The position numbers were made by a program, and so were the translations under genes. The notes under the pieces are model-generated. The model saw only the letters and a list, made by a program, of their open reading frames with translations. It was not told the origin of the DNA and did not search any database. Of a DNA stretch of 64,000 bases, positions 57,134-64,000 are shown one piece after another; position 1 is the stretch's first letter; each line of letters opens with the position of its first letter. Source of the stretch: Streptomyces sp. ISL-96 (GTDB lineage: Bacteria; Actinomycetota; Actinomycetes; Streptomycetales; Streptomycetaceae). The DNA is taken from positions 1 to 64,000 of the forward strand of contig NZ_JAGGPA010000002.1 in assembly GCF_018614035.1 (NCBI RefSeq), given 5' to 3'.

Positions 57134-57901
57134 TCACAGCCGTGTCAGCACCCGCGGCCCCGTGTCCGTGATCGCCACCGTGTGCTCCGCGTGCGCGGCC
57201 CGGCTGCCGTCGGACGTGCGCAGCGTCCATCCGTCCGGGGCCGGGTAGAACCCGTCCCGCCCCCCACCGATCAGCATCGGCTCAATCGCCAGCACCATCC
57301 CGTGCCGCAGCACGAGCCCGCGCCCCGCCCGCCCCTCGTTCGGCACCTCCGGGCCCTCGTGCATCGTGCGGCCCACGCCGTGGCCGCCGAAGCCCTGCGG
57401 GATGCCGTACCCCGCCGACCGGCAGACGCGGCCGATCGCGTGGGCGATGTCGCCGATGCGGTTGCCGGGGACGGCGGCCGCGATGCCCGCGTCCAGCGCC
57501 GCGCGGGCGGTATCGGCCAGGCGTACGTCCTCGGGGCGGGCCGTGCCGACGCTGAAGGTGACGGCCGAGTCGCCGACCCAGCCGTCGAGCGTCGCGCCGC
57601 AGTCGATGCTGACGAGGTCGCCGTCGCGCAGGCGGTAACCGGTCGGGATGCCGTGCACGATCGCGTCGTTGACGGAGGTGCAGATGACGGCGGGGAAGGG
57701 AACGGGCGCCCAGTCCGGGTGGTAGTCCAGGAAGGGCGAGGACGCCCCGGCGTCCCGCAGGACCGCTCGCGCCGCCTCGTCCAGCTCCCGCAGACTGACG
57801 CCGACGCCGGCCGCCTCCTGGACAGCGGTCAGCGCCTGGGCGACCACCCGTCCCGCCTCGCGCATCGCGTCCACTGACACATCCGTCTTGATCTCAACCA
57901 T
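57134..57901 (-). CDS. map: Methionine aminopeptidase, type I
   Basis: 255 aa from ATG 57901. Metal ligands are visible in LVSIDCGATLDGWVGDSAVTF (two Asp), HGVGRTMHEGPEV (His), LAIEPML (Glu) and HAEHTVAIT (Glu, as AEHTV). It removes initiator Met from new proteins. It is divergent from the XRE regulator gene across 41 bases. Streptomyces usually carry more than one map; a regulated second copy next to an XRE gene is typical. Confidence 0.95.
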   Translation of the reverse strand: MVEIKTDVSVDAMREAGRVVAQALTAVQEAAGVGVSLRELDEAARAVLRDAGASSPFLDYHPDWAPVPFPAVICTSVNDAIVHGIPTGYRLRDGDLVSIDCGATLDGWVGDSAVTFSVGTARPEDVRLADTARAALDAGIAAAVPGNRIGDIAHAIGRVCRSAGYGIPQGFGGHGVGRTMHEGPEVPNEGRAGRGLVLRHGMVLAIEPMLIGGGRDGFYPAPDGWTLRTSDGSRAAHAEHTVAITDTGPRVLTRL

Positions 57902-57908
57902 GCCAATT

Positions 57909-57933
57909 ACTATACCGGTCCGAGCGGTATTAG
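57909..57933. promoter_or_regulatory. Divergent leaderless promoters with shared operator
   Basis: The 41-bp gap holds a minus-strand -10 TATAGT (57914-57909) seven bases from the map ATG, and a plus-strand -10-like TATTAG (57928-57933) ten bases from the XRE ATG, so both transcripts look leaderless. Between them lies ATACCG-N7-CGGTAT (57912-57930), a likely XRE operator giving autoregulation and control of map. Confidence 0.5.
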
Positions 57934-57942
57934 AATGACGGC

Positions 57943-58194
57943 ATGGTACGTACCCCCCTCACCCCCGAAGAGCGCGAACGCGGCGAACGGCTCGGCCAGT
58001 TGCTTCGCCAGGCGCGCGGCGACCGCACCATGGTGGACGTCGCGGCCCACGCCGGCCTCTCCGCCGAAACCCTCCGCAAAATCGAGACGGGCCGCGCCCC
58101 GACCCCCGCCTTCTTCACCGTGGCGGCACTGGCGGGCGTACTGGGCCTGTCCATGGACGAGGTGGCAGCACGCTGCGCCCTGGTGCCCGCGTGA
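57943..58194 (+). CDS. XRE-family transcriptional regulator
   Basis: 83 aa from ATG 57943. Single HTH domain: GERLGQLLRQARGDRTMVDVAAHAGLSAETLRKIETGRAPTPAFFTVAALAGVLGLSMDEVAARC. No other domain. It is divergent from map with an intervening dyad, so it probably represses both genes; the signal is unknown. Confidence 0.9.
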   Translation: MVRTPLTPEERERGERLGQLLRQARGDRTMVDVAAHAGLSAETLRKIETGRAPTPAFFTVAALAGVLGLSMDEVAARCALVPA

Positions 58195-58297
58195 CCCGCA
58201 CGCCCCGGCGCGCCGCCCGTCGGGCTCGGCTTCGTGGCGACTGCGGGCGGCCAGTCCGGTCAGTCCGGAGCCGCCGGCTGGTCGTAGTCTCGGAGGC

Positions 58298-58693
58298 ATG
58301 ACTTCCGACCAGGATTCGCTCGCCGTGCTCGGCCGTAGCCCGTACGTCAGCCTGACCACCTTCCGCAAGAACGGCACGGGGGTCGCCACACCGGTGTGGG
58401 CTGCCTCCGACGGCACCGAACTGTACGTATGGACCAAGGCCGATTCCTGGAAGGTCAAGCGCCTGCGCAACGACAAGCGCGTCGTCGTGACGGCGTGCGA
58501 CGTGCGCGGACGCGTCACGGACGGCGCGCCGTCCGCCGAGGGCACCGCGCGGCTGCTGGACACGGACGGCCTGCGCAAGGCGCGCCGGCTCCTCGCGCGC
58601 AAGTACACCTGGCAGTTCTGGTTCACCGACGTGCCCGCCACGATCGTCCGGCTCGGCAAGCGGCCGCACGTGGGTATCGCCATCACTCTCTGA
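58298..58693 (+). CDS. PPOX-class F420-dependent flavoprotein-like enzyme
   Basis: 131 aa from ATG 58298 (GGAGG only 1 base before the ATG; possibly leaderless). The split-barrel fold shows YVSLTTFRKNGTGVATPVWAASDGTELYVWTKADSWKVKRLRNDKRVVVTACDVRGRV. Typical of actinobacterial PPOX proteins that bind F420 or FMN. Substrate unknown. Confidence 0.85.
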   Translation: MTSDQDSLAVLGRSPYVSLTTFRKNGTGVATPVWAASDGTELYVWTKADSWKVKRLRNDKRVVVTACDVRGRVTDGAPSAEGTARLLDTDGLRKARRLLARKYTWQFWFTDVPATIVRLGKRPHVGIAITL

Positions 58694-58825
58694 TCGCAAC
58701 GTATGAGCAGTCTGCCACTTCGACGAAAGCTCCCCGTAGCCGTGCCGTAACACAACTGCGGTCGAATGCCTGCGGACCGGATGGTTCCACGGCGTCGGTG
58801 ACAGCTGGGCAGAGGCGGGGCGGCT

Positions 58826-60169
58826 ATGGCGGTGAGTCAACTCCCGGAGGAGGCCGAGGCGTTCGCGCGTTACCTGCGCGAACTGACGGCGCTCGTCGAC
58901 ACGGGCACCGGCTGGTGCGGCGTCTTCTGGCAGCGTGACCCCGACGGCATGCGGGCCTGCCTCGAAGGCACCGAACTCCCGCCCTGGGACGTACTGGAGG
59001 CCCTGCTCCAGGACCTGGCCGCCGGGCACGGCGCGCCCGCCGCGGAGCGTGAGACCGTACGCGCGCGGGCCCTGCACGAGGCCGCGGCCGCCGCGCGCGA
59101 CCGACGGGAGGGCGGGCGCGAGTCGCTGGTGGAGCGGCTGGAGGCGATGCGGCGCGAGGAGGCGTACGCCGCCGAACGCGAGCGGGAGCTGACGGCGCGG
59201 CTGCGGGCGGCCTCGGCGGGCGGCTCCGACTGGCAGGGGCTCGACGTCGAGCTGGCCTGGGCGCGAGACGACCACGATCGGGCCACGGCCCGCTGCGCGG
59301 AGCTGAGCGCGCGCCTGTCTGCCCTGGACGCGCTGCCCCGGCCGTCGCAGGGGCGCCCCCCGGCCCCGGACTCGTGGTTCCGCGCGGAGCCGCCGGCAAA
59401 TTCAGCCCGTCCGGCGTTTGAGGACACGCCCGGAGGGCGTCCGCGCGGACGGGAGCCCAAGCGCCGCCCCCGTGGGGCCCGTTACGCCGGGCTCGACGAC
59501 GACGGCAGTGGTGTGTTCGGCGCAGCCGCCATGCCCGCGCCTCCCGTTCAGGCCGCCGCCCCCCGCGGCGCCCGGTACGCCGGGGTGGAGCAGGAGGCGG
59601 CGCCTCGGCCCGCCGCAGCGGATTCCGCCGCCGTCGCCCAGGACATCCGCGCCGTCACCGACACCGTCGCCGTGCTCGTCCAGCTGCGTGCCCAGGGGCG
59701 TACCGGCGAGGCGCACGTGCTGCTCTGCGAGGCCGCCGGGTGGCCCGCCGCGCGGCTGCCCGTGCTCGCCCGGGCCCTGCACAGCGCCGGGCTCGGCGCC
59801 GACTGGCCCACCCTCCTCTGGGAGGCGGCCTCACTGCCGCCCGACCGGGTCGCCGCCGTCGCCGCGGCGCTCGACCGCGCGGGGCTGGGCGAGGACGGCC
59901 GGCAGCTCCTGAGGCAGGGCGTCGCGCGCCCCGCCCCCGAGATCGCGGCCGCGCTGCTCGCCCTGGACGACGAGAGCGGCCACGACCACGAAGTGCGGGC
60001 GCTGGTCGACGCGTTCGTACGCGTACGTACGCCCGAGGACGTCGCCCAGGTCGCGCGCACCGACCCGCGCCGCCTGTCCGCCCTGCTGCTCGACGCCGCG
60101 CGGCAGGTGTCGCAGAGCCGGTACCGGGACGTGGTCCACGCCCTGCGCGTGGCCGGCGCCGCGCCGTAA
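58826..60169 (+). CDS. Coiled-coil hypothetical protein (UL36-like annotation type)
   Basis: 447 aa from ATG 58826. An N-terminal globular part (FARYLRELTALVDTGTGWCGVFWQRDPDGM..., PPWDVLEALLQDLAA) precedes a long charged coiled coil (about 70-185: RRREEAYAAERERELTARLRA) and a Pro/Ala/Arg-rich linker (about 190-275). The C-terminal helical repeat domain (about 275-440) is Leu/Ala rich (ALHSAGLGADWPTLLWEAASLPPDRVAAVAAALDRAGLGEDGRQLL). Conserved in Streptomyces, function unknown. Probably a scaffold or structural protein. Confidence 0.75.
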   Translation: MAVSQLPEEAEAFARYLRELTALVDTGTGWCGVFWQRDPDGMRACLEGTELPPWDVLEALLQDLAAGHGAPAAERETVRARALHEAAAAARDRREGGRESLVERLEAMRREEAYAAERERELTARLRAASAGGSDWQGLDVELAWARDDHDRATARCAELSARLSALDALPRPSQGRPPAPDSWFRAEPPANSARPAFEDTPGGRPRGREPKRRPRGARYAGLDDDGSGVFGAAAMPAPPVQAAAPRGARYAGVEQEAAPRPAAADSAAVAQDIRAVTDTVAVLVQLRAQGRTGEAHVLLCEAAGWPAARLPVLARALHSAGLGADWPTLLWEAASLPPDRVAAVAAALDRAGLGEDGRQLLRQGVARPAPEIAAALLALDDESGHDHEVRALVDAFVRVRTPEDVAQVARTDPRRLSALLLDAARQVSQSRYRDVVHALRVAGAAP

Positions 60170-60309
60170 CGGCGGCAGGGGCGCGTGAACATCGCGACGC
60201 CCCCGTGTCACCCCCTCGGGTGTGAAACGTGATCGACTCTGCGGGTTGACGACGATGGTCTTGCCCCACTCCCCGCCGGGGCTTACGTTCATCCCTCTAC
60301 GTCCCGAAT

Positions 60310-60321
60310 CTACGGGCGTAG
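60310..60321. promoter_or_regulatory. CTACG-N2-CGTAG dyad before the pyrimidine-catabolism operon
   Basis: CTACGGGCGTAG lies 35 bases upstream of the nitrilase start, with another TCTACG word 13 bases further upstream. This is a good position for an operator of a pathway regulator. Confidence 0.4.
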
Positions 60322-60355
60322 AAGGTCTCTGACGTCCCGTTGAAGGAGACAAGTC

Positions 60356-61198
60356 ATGGCCAACGTCGTACGCGCCGCACTCGTCCAGGCGACCTGGACA
60401 GGCGACACCGAATCCATGATCGCCAAGCATGAGGAGCACGCCCGCGAGGCGGCCCGCCAAGGCGCGAAGATCATAGGGTTCCAGGAGGTCTTCAACGCCC
60501 CGTACTTCTGCCAGGTGCAGGACGCCGAGCACTACCGGTGGGCCGAGTCCGTCCCCGACGGGCCGACCGTCCGCCGTATGCGGGACCTCGCCCGCGAGAC
60601 CGGCATGGTCATCGTCGTCCCCGTCTTCGAGCGCGAGCAGTCCGGCTTCTACTACAACACCGCCGCAGTGATCGACGCCGACGGCAGCTACCTGGGCAAG
60701 TACCGCAAGCACCACATCCCCCAGGTCAAGGGCTTCTGGGAGAAGTTCTACTTCAAGCCGGGAAACCTGGGCTGGCCCGTCTTCGACACGGCCGTGGGGA
60801 AGGTCGGCGTCTACATCTGTTACGACCGGCACTTCCCCGAAGGGTGGCGCCAACTCGGCCTCAACGGCGCCCAGATCGTGTACAACCCGTCCGCCACCCA
60901 CCGCGGCCTGTCCGCCCACCTCTGGCAGCTGGAGCAGCCCGCGGCCGCCGTCGCCAACGAGTACTACGTCGCCGCCATCAACCGGGTCGGGCAGGAGGAG
61001 TACGGCGACAACGACTTCTACGGCACCAGCTACTTCGTCGACCCGCGCGGCAAGTTCGTCGGCGAGACGGCGAGCGACAAGGAAGAGGAACTCGTCGTCC
61101 GGGACCTGGACTTCGACGTCATCGAGGAAGTGCGTCAGCAGTGGGCGTTCTACCGGGACCGCCGCCCCGACGCGTACGAAGGACTGGTGAACCCGTGA
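60356..61198 (+). CDS. Beta-ureidopropionase (nitrilase superfamily)
   Basis: 280 aa from ATG 60356 (AAGGAGA upstream). Catalytic triad: Glu in IIGFQEVFN, Lys in LGKYRKHHIPQ, Cys in VGVYICYDRHFPEGWRQLGLNGA. It hydrolyses N-carbamoyl-beta-alanine, the last step of reductive uracil degradation. It overlaps the aminotransferase gene (GTGA) and shares an operon with dihydropyrimidinase, which confirms the pathway. An N-carbamoylputrescine-amidase-like role is a lesser alternative. Confidence 0.9.
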   Translation: MANVVRAALVQATWTGDTESMIAKHEEHAREAARQGAKIIGFQEVFNAPYFCQVQDAEHYRWAESVPDGPTVRRMRDLARETGMVIVVPVFEREQSGFYYNTAAVIDADGSYLGKYRKHHIPQVKGFWEKFYFKPGNLGWPVFDTAVGKVGVYICYDRHFPEGWRQLGLNGAQIVYNPSATHRGLSAHLWQLEQPAAAVANEYYVAAINRVGQEEYGDNDFYGTSYFVDPRGKFVGETASDKEEELVVRDLDFDVIEEVRQQWAFYRDRRPDAYEGLVNP

Positions 61199-62493
61199 CC
61201 CACCACGTGAACAACCTGCTCGGCCGCCACCAGTCCGTCATGCCCGACTGGCTCTCCCTCTACTACCGGCAGCCGATCGAGATCACCCACGGCGAGGGCC
61301 GGTACGTATACGACGCCGACGGCAAGCGCTACCTCGACTTCTTCGGCGGCATCCTCACCACCATGACCGCCCACGCCCTCCCCGAGGTCGCCAAGGCCGT
61401 CAGCGAGCAGGCCGGCCGCCTGATCCACTCCTCGACGCTCTACCTCAACCGCCCCATGGTCGAGCTCGCCGAGCGCGTCGCCACCCTCTCCGGCATCCCC
61501 GAGGCGCGGGTCTTCTTCACCACCTCCGGCACCGAGGCCAACGACACGGCTCTGCTCCTCGCCACGACGTACCGCCGCTCCAACCAGATCCTCGCGATGC
61601 GCAACAGCTACCACGGCCGGTCCTTCTCCGCCGTGTCCATCACCGGCAACCGCAACTGGTCCCCGACCAGCCTGTCGCCCCTCCAGACGCTGTACGTCCA
61701 CGGGGGCGTCCGCAGCCGCGGCCCCTACGCGCACCTGTCCGACGCCCAGTTCATCGAGGCGTGCGTCGCCGACCTCGAAGACCTCCTCGGCCAGACGGGC
61801 GGTCAGGTCGCCGCGCTCATCGCCGAACCCGTGCAGGGAGTGGGCGGGTTCACTTCCCCGCCCGACGGGCTGTACGCCGCGTTCCGCGAAGTCCTCGACC
61901 GGCACGGCATCCTGTGGATCACCGACGAGGTACAGACCGGATGGGGGCGTACGGGCGAGCACTTCTGGGGCTGGCAGGCCCACGCCCAGAACGGCCCGCC
62001 GGACATCCTCACCTTCGCCAAGGGCATCGGCAACGGGATGTCCATCGGCGGCGTCGTCGCCCGCGCCGAGGTCATGAACTGCCTCGACGCCAACTCCATC
62101 TCGACGTTCGGCGGCAGCCCCATCACGATGGCGGCAGGCCTGGCCAACCTGAACTACCTCCTGGATCACCACCTCCAGGACAACGCCCGCCGCGTCGGCG
62201 GCCTGCTCCTGGAACGGCTGCGCGCCATCACCGCCGGTGTGCCGTGTGTACGCGAAGTCCGGGGCCGGGGCCTGATGGCGGGCATCGAGCTGGTCAAGCC
62301 CGGCACCGACGAGGCCGCACCTCAGACGGCGGCGGCCGTACTCGAAGCCGCGCGCGAGGGCGGCCTGCTGATCGGCAAGGGCGGCGGCCACAACACCGCC
62401 GTGCTGCGCATCGCACCGCCCCTGACGCTGAACGTCACGGAGGCGGAGGAGGGAGCGCGCATCCTCGAGAAGGCGCTGAGGAACGCGCAGTGA
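61195..62493 (+). CDS. Class III PLP aminotransferase (beta-alanine/aspartate aminotransferase type)
   Basis: 432 aa from GTG 61195 (GTGA overlap). DADGKRYLDFFGGILTTMTAHALPEV, TTSGTEANDTALLLAT, NSYHGRSFSAVSITG, WITDEVQTGWGRTG and the PLP-lysine motif LTFAKGIGNGMSIGG are clear. It probably removes the amino group of beta-alanine produced by the preceding enzyme. A hairpin follows its stop, before the hydantoinase. Confidence 0.9.
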   Translation: MTHHVNNLLGRHQSVMPDWLSLYYRQPIEITHGEGRYVYDADGKRYLDFFGGILTTMTAHALPEVAKAVSEQAGRLIHSSTLYLNRPMVELAERVATLSGIPEARVFFTTSGTEANDTALLLATTYRRSNQILAMRNSYHGRSFSAVSITGNRNWSPTSLSPLQTLYVHGGVRSRGPYAHLSDAQFIEACVADLEDLLGQTGGQVAALIAEPVQGVGGFTSPPDGLYAAFREVLDRHGILWITDEVQTGWGRTGEHFWGWQAHAQNGPPDILTFAKGIGNGMSIGGVVARAEVMNCLDANSISTFGGSPITMAAGLANLNYLLDHHLQDNARRVGGLLLERLRAITAGVPCVREVRGRGLMAGIELVKPGTDEAAPQTAAAVLEAAREGGLLIGKGGGHNTAVLRIAPPLTLNVTEAEEGARILEKALRNAQ

Positions 62494-62498
62494 GCCGC

Positions 62499-62526
62499 GG
62501 AGCCGCCTCCCGCAGGGGGCGGCTCC
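62499..62526 (+). terminator. Hairpin after the aminotransferase
   Basis: GGAGCCGCC (62499-62507) and GGCGGCTCC (62518-62526) pair as a 9-bp stem with a 10-base loop that can pair further. The next gene is 52 bases on and in the same direction, so it may be a partial attenuator. Confidence 0.5.
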
Positions 62527-62578
62527 GAGCCCGTCACGGAAATGACCTCTCGGAAGCTCTCGGAAAGGGGCAGGAATC

Positions 62579-63979
62579 GTGAACCGTACTGTTGTCCGTG
62601 GAGGGCTCGTCATCACGGCCTCCGACGAAATCCACGCCGACGTCCTCATCGAGGAGGGGCGCATCGCCGCCCTCGCCACGCACGGCAGCAGCGCGGCCGG
62701 CGCCTGGACCGCCGACCGTACGATCGACGCCACCGGGAAGTACGTCATCCCGGGCGGCGTCGACGCGCACACCCACATGGAACTGCCCTTCGGCGGCACC
62801 TTCGCCTCCGACACCTTCGAGACGGGGACGCGGGCGGCCGCCTGGGGCGGCACGACGACCATCATCGACTTCGCCGTGCAGAGCGTCGGCCACGCTGTAC
62901 GGGAAGGGCTCGACGCCTGGTACGCGAAGGCCGACGGCAAATGCGCGATCGACTACGCCTTCCACATGATCCTCTCCGACGTCAACGAGCACTCGCTCAA
63001 GGAGATGGACCTGCTGGTGGGGGAGGGGATCACCTCCTTCAAGCTGTTCATGGCGTACCCCGGCGTCTTCTACAGCGACGACGGGCAGATCCTGCGCGCG
63101 ATGCAGCGGTCGGCGGCCAACGGCGGGCTGATCATGATGCACGCCGAGAACGGCATCGCCATCGACGTCCTCGTCGAGCAGGCGCTGGCCGACGGCCGCA
63201 CCGATCCGCGCTACCACGGAGAGGTACGCAAGGTCCTCCTCGAAGCCGAGGCGACCCACCGCGCGATCCAGCTCGCACGCGTCGCGGACGCCCCGCTGTA
63301 CGTCGTGCACGTATCGGCGGAGGAGGCCGTCGCGGAGATCGCCGCGGCCCGCGACAAGGGGCTCAACGTCTTCGGCGAGACCTGCCCCCAGTACCTCTTC
63401 CTGTCCACCGACAACCTCGCGGAGCCGGACTTCGAGGGCGCGAAGTACGTGTGCAGTACGCCGCTGCGGCCGCGCGAGCACCAGGCCGCGCTCTGGCGGG
63501 GCCTGCGGACCAACGACCTCCAGGTCGTCTCGACGGACCACTGCCCCTTCTGCTTCACGGGGCAAAAAGAGCTGGGCCGGGGCGACTTCTCGAAAATCCC
63601 CAACGGGCTGCCCGGCGTGGAGAACCGCATGGACCTCCTCCACCAGGCCGTCGTCGACGGGCACATCTCGCGCCGCCGCTGGATCGAGATCGCCTGCGCG
63701 TCCCCGGCCCGCATGTTCGGCCTCTACCCGAAGAAGGGGACGATCGCGCCGGGCGCCGACGCCGACCTCGTCATCTACGACCCGCACGCCGAGCAGACCA
63801 TCTCGGCGGACACCCACCACATGAACGTCGACTACTCGGCCTACGAAGGAAAGCGGGTCACCGGGCAGGTGGAGACGGTGCTCTCGCGCGGCGAACTCGT
63901 CATCGACAACCGTGAGTTCACCGGCCGGGCGGGACACGGCCTCTACACGCCCCGATCCACGTGTCAGAACCTGAACTAG
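62579..63979 (+). CDS. hydA: Dihydropyrimidinase (D-hydantoinase)
   Basis: 466 aa from GTG 62579. Amidohydrolase metal ligands: GGVDAHTHMELPF, carboxylated Lys in GEGITSFKLFMAYPG, LIMMHAENG, PLYVVHVSAEEA and STDHCPF. ASPARMFGLYPKKGTIAPGADADLVIYDP is the standard C-terminus. It opens the dihydropyrimidine ring, the middle step of reductive pyrimidine degradation. The next gene begins 11 bases after its stop. Confidence 0.95.
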   Translation: MNRTVVRGGLVITASDEIHADVLIEEGRIAALATHGSSAAGAWTADRTIDATGKYVIPGGVDAHTHMELPFGGTFASDTFETGTRAAAWGGTTTIIDFAVQSVGHAVREGLDAWYAKADGKCAIDYAFHMILSDVNEHSLKEMDLLVGEGITSFKLFMAYPGVFYSDDGQILRAMQRSAANGGLIMMHAENGIAIDVLVEQALADGRTDPRYHGEVRKVLLEAEATHRAIQLARVADAPLYVVHVSAEEAVAEIAAARDKGLNVFGETCPQYLFLSTDNLAEPDFEGAKYVCSTPLRPREHQAALWRGLRTNDLQVVSTDHCPFCFTGQKELGRGDFSKIPNGLPGVENRMDLLHQAVVDGHISRRRWIEIACASPARMFGLYPKKGTIAPGADADLVIYDPHAEQTISADTHHMNVDYSAYEGKRVTGQVETVLSRGELVIDNREFTGRAGHGLYTPRSTCQNLN

Positions 63980-63990
63980 GAGGTCCACCC

Positions 63991-64000
63991 ATGGACTTCG
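63991..64000 (+). CDS. First codons of the next operon gene (partial)
   Basis: AGGAGG (63979-63984) is followed after 6 bases by ATG GAC TTC (Met-Asp-Phe), then the window ends. MDF is how a Streptomyces LLM-class F420-dependent oxidoreductase that often follows dihydropyrimidinase begins; that identification is from memory and three residues cannot prove it. Confidence 0.4.

Noticed and set aside
55125..57230. 701-aa minus-strand frame over ggt
   Set aside because: Shadow of gamma-glutamyltransferase; Arg-rich, no start signal.
1..64000. CRISPR arrays, rRNA or tRNA genes
   Set aside because: No regularly spaced repeats, no rRNA-like sequence and no cloverleaf that I could identify; the island target is a protein gene, not a tRNA.

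Overview
The window is high-GC DNA with strong third-position GC bias, GTG and ATG starts, many ATGA/GTGA gene overlaps, and Streptomyces-type families (DUF6278, DUF1707, SpoIIE/HATPase proteins, class F sortase). It is almost certainly a Streptomyces chromosome. Everything here was read by eye; no database search was run.

The window has two parts. About 205-45055 is an integrated genomic island of 44,817 bp measured core to core. It ends on the right with a tyrosine integrase (43780-45006) whose last codons overlap the GTG start of the chromosomal gene pcaL. A 34-bp perfect repeat of early pcaL sequence (205-238 and 45022-45055) lies inside a longer imperfect repeat and looks like the att core. 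Left of attL lies a second, decayed integrase C-terminus, so another related element probably used the same site. From 45 kb onward the DNA is ordinary chromosomal housekeeping.

Island layout. (1) 0.6-11 kb: a minus-strand metal/cell-surface locus with two paralogous modules: DUF4331, class F sortase, TPR protein and a redoxin-like protein, then DUF4331, TPR protein and a NicO nickel/cobalt transporter. A Nur-box-like dyad (6309-6325) lies between them. (2) 11.6-14 kb: a lipoprotein, a hypothetical protein and a peptidase S51/CysS-C fusion. (3) 14.6-20.6 kb: an overlapping operon for membrane fatty-acid modification: COG2907 flavoprotein, DUF1365, CFA-type methyltransferase, a methyltransferase-less CFA N-domain, a frameshifted DUF1295 gene and a hydrolase. 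(4) 20.8-24.7 kb: a scarred zone with a NicO pseudogene, an IS5-family copy with TA duplication, a gene broken by an in-frame TGA, and a PIN toxin-antitoxin pair. (5) 25-38 kb: a sensor phosphatase, then a redox/membrane cluster: DoxX, DUF427, SRPBCC, DUF3179, MauE, a tetraether-synthase-like radical SAM enzyme with methyltransferase, a CxxC peroxidase-like protein, Crp/Fnr, TlpA lipoprotein and CcdA. (6) 38-40 kb: a MerR metal-regulator unit with two tiny Cys-rich proteins and a beta-propeller-like lipoprotein. (7) 40-45 kb: IS110, a DHFR-like and a VOC protein, then the integrase.

Chromosomal part: pcaL, an MBL-fold hydrolase, exonuclease III, DUF6278, a collapsed glutamate ABC transporter, a CocE-type hydrolase, a DUF3995 fragment, an L,D-transpeptidase, a hydrolase/P450 pair with a TTA codon, gamma-glutamyltransferase, a divergent map/XRE pair, a PPOX flavoprotein, a coiled-coil protein and a reductive pyrimidine-catabolism operon (nitrilase, aminotransferase, dihydropyrimidinase and the first codons of a further gene).

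The island mostly brings envelope, redox and metal functions. The best candidates for undescribed systems are the Nur-box/DUF4331/sortase/TPR/NicO locus and the Tes-like radical SAM/redox cluster.
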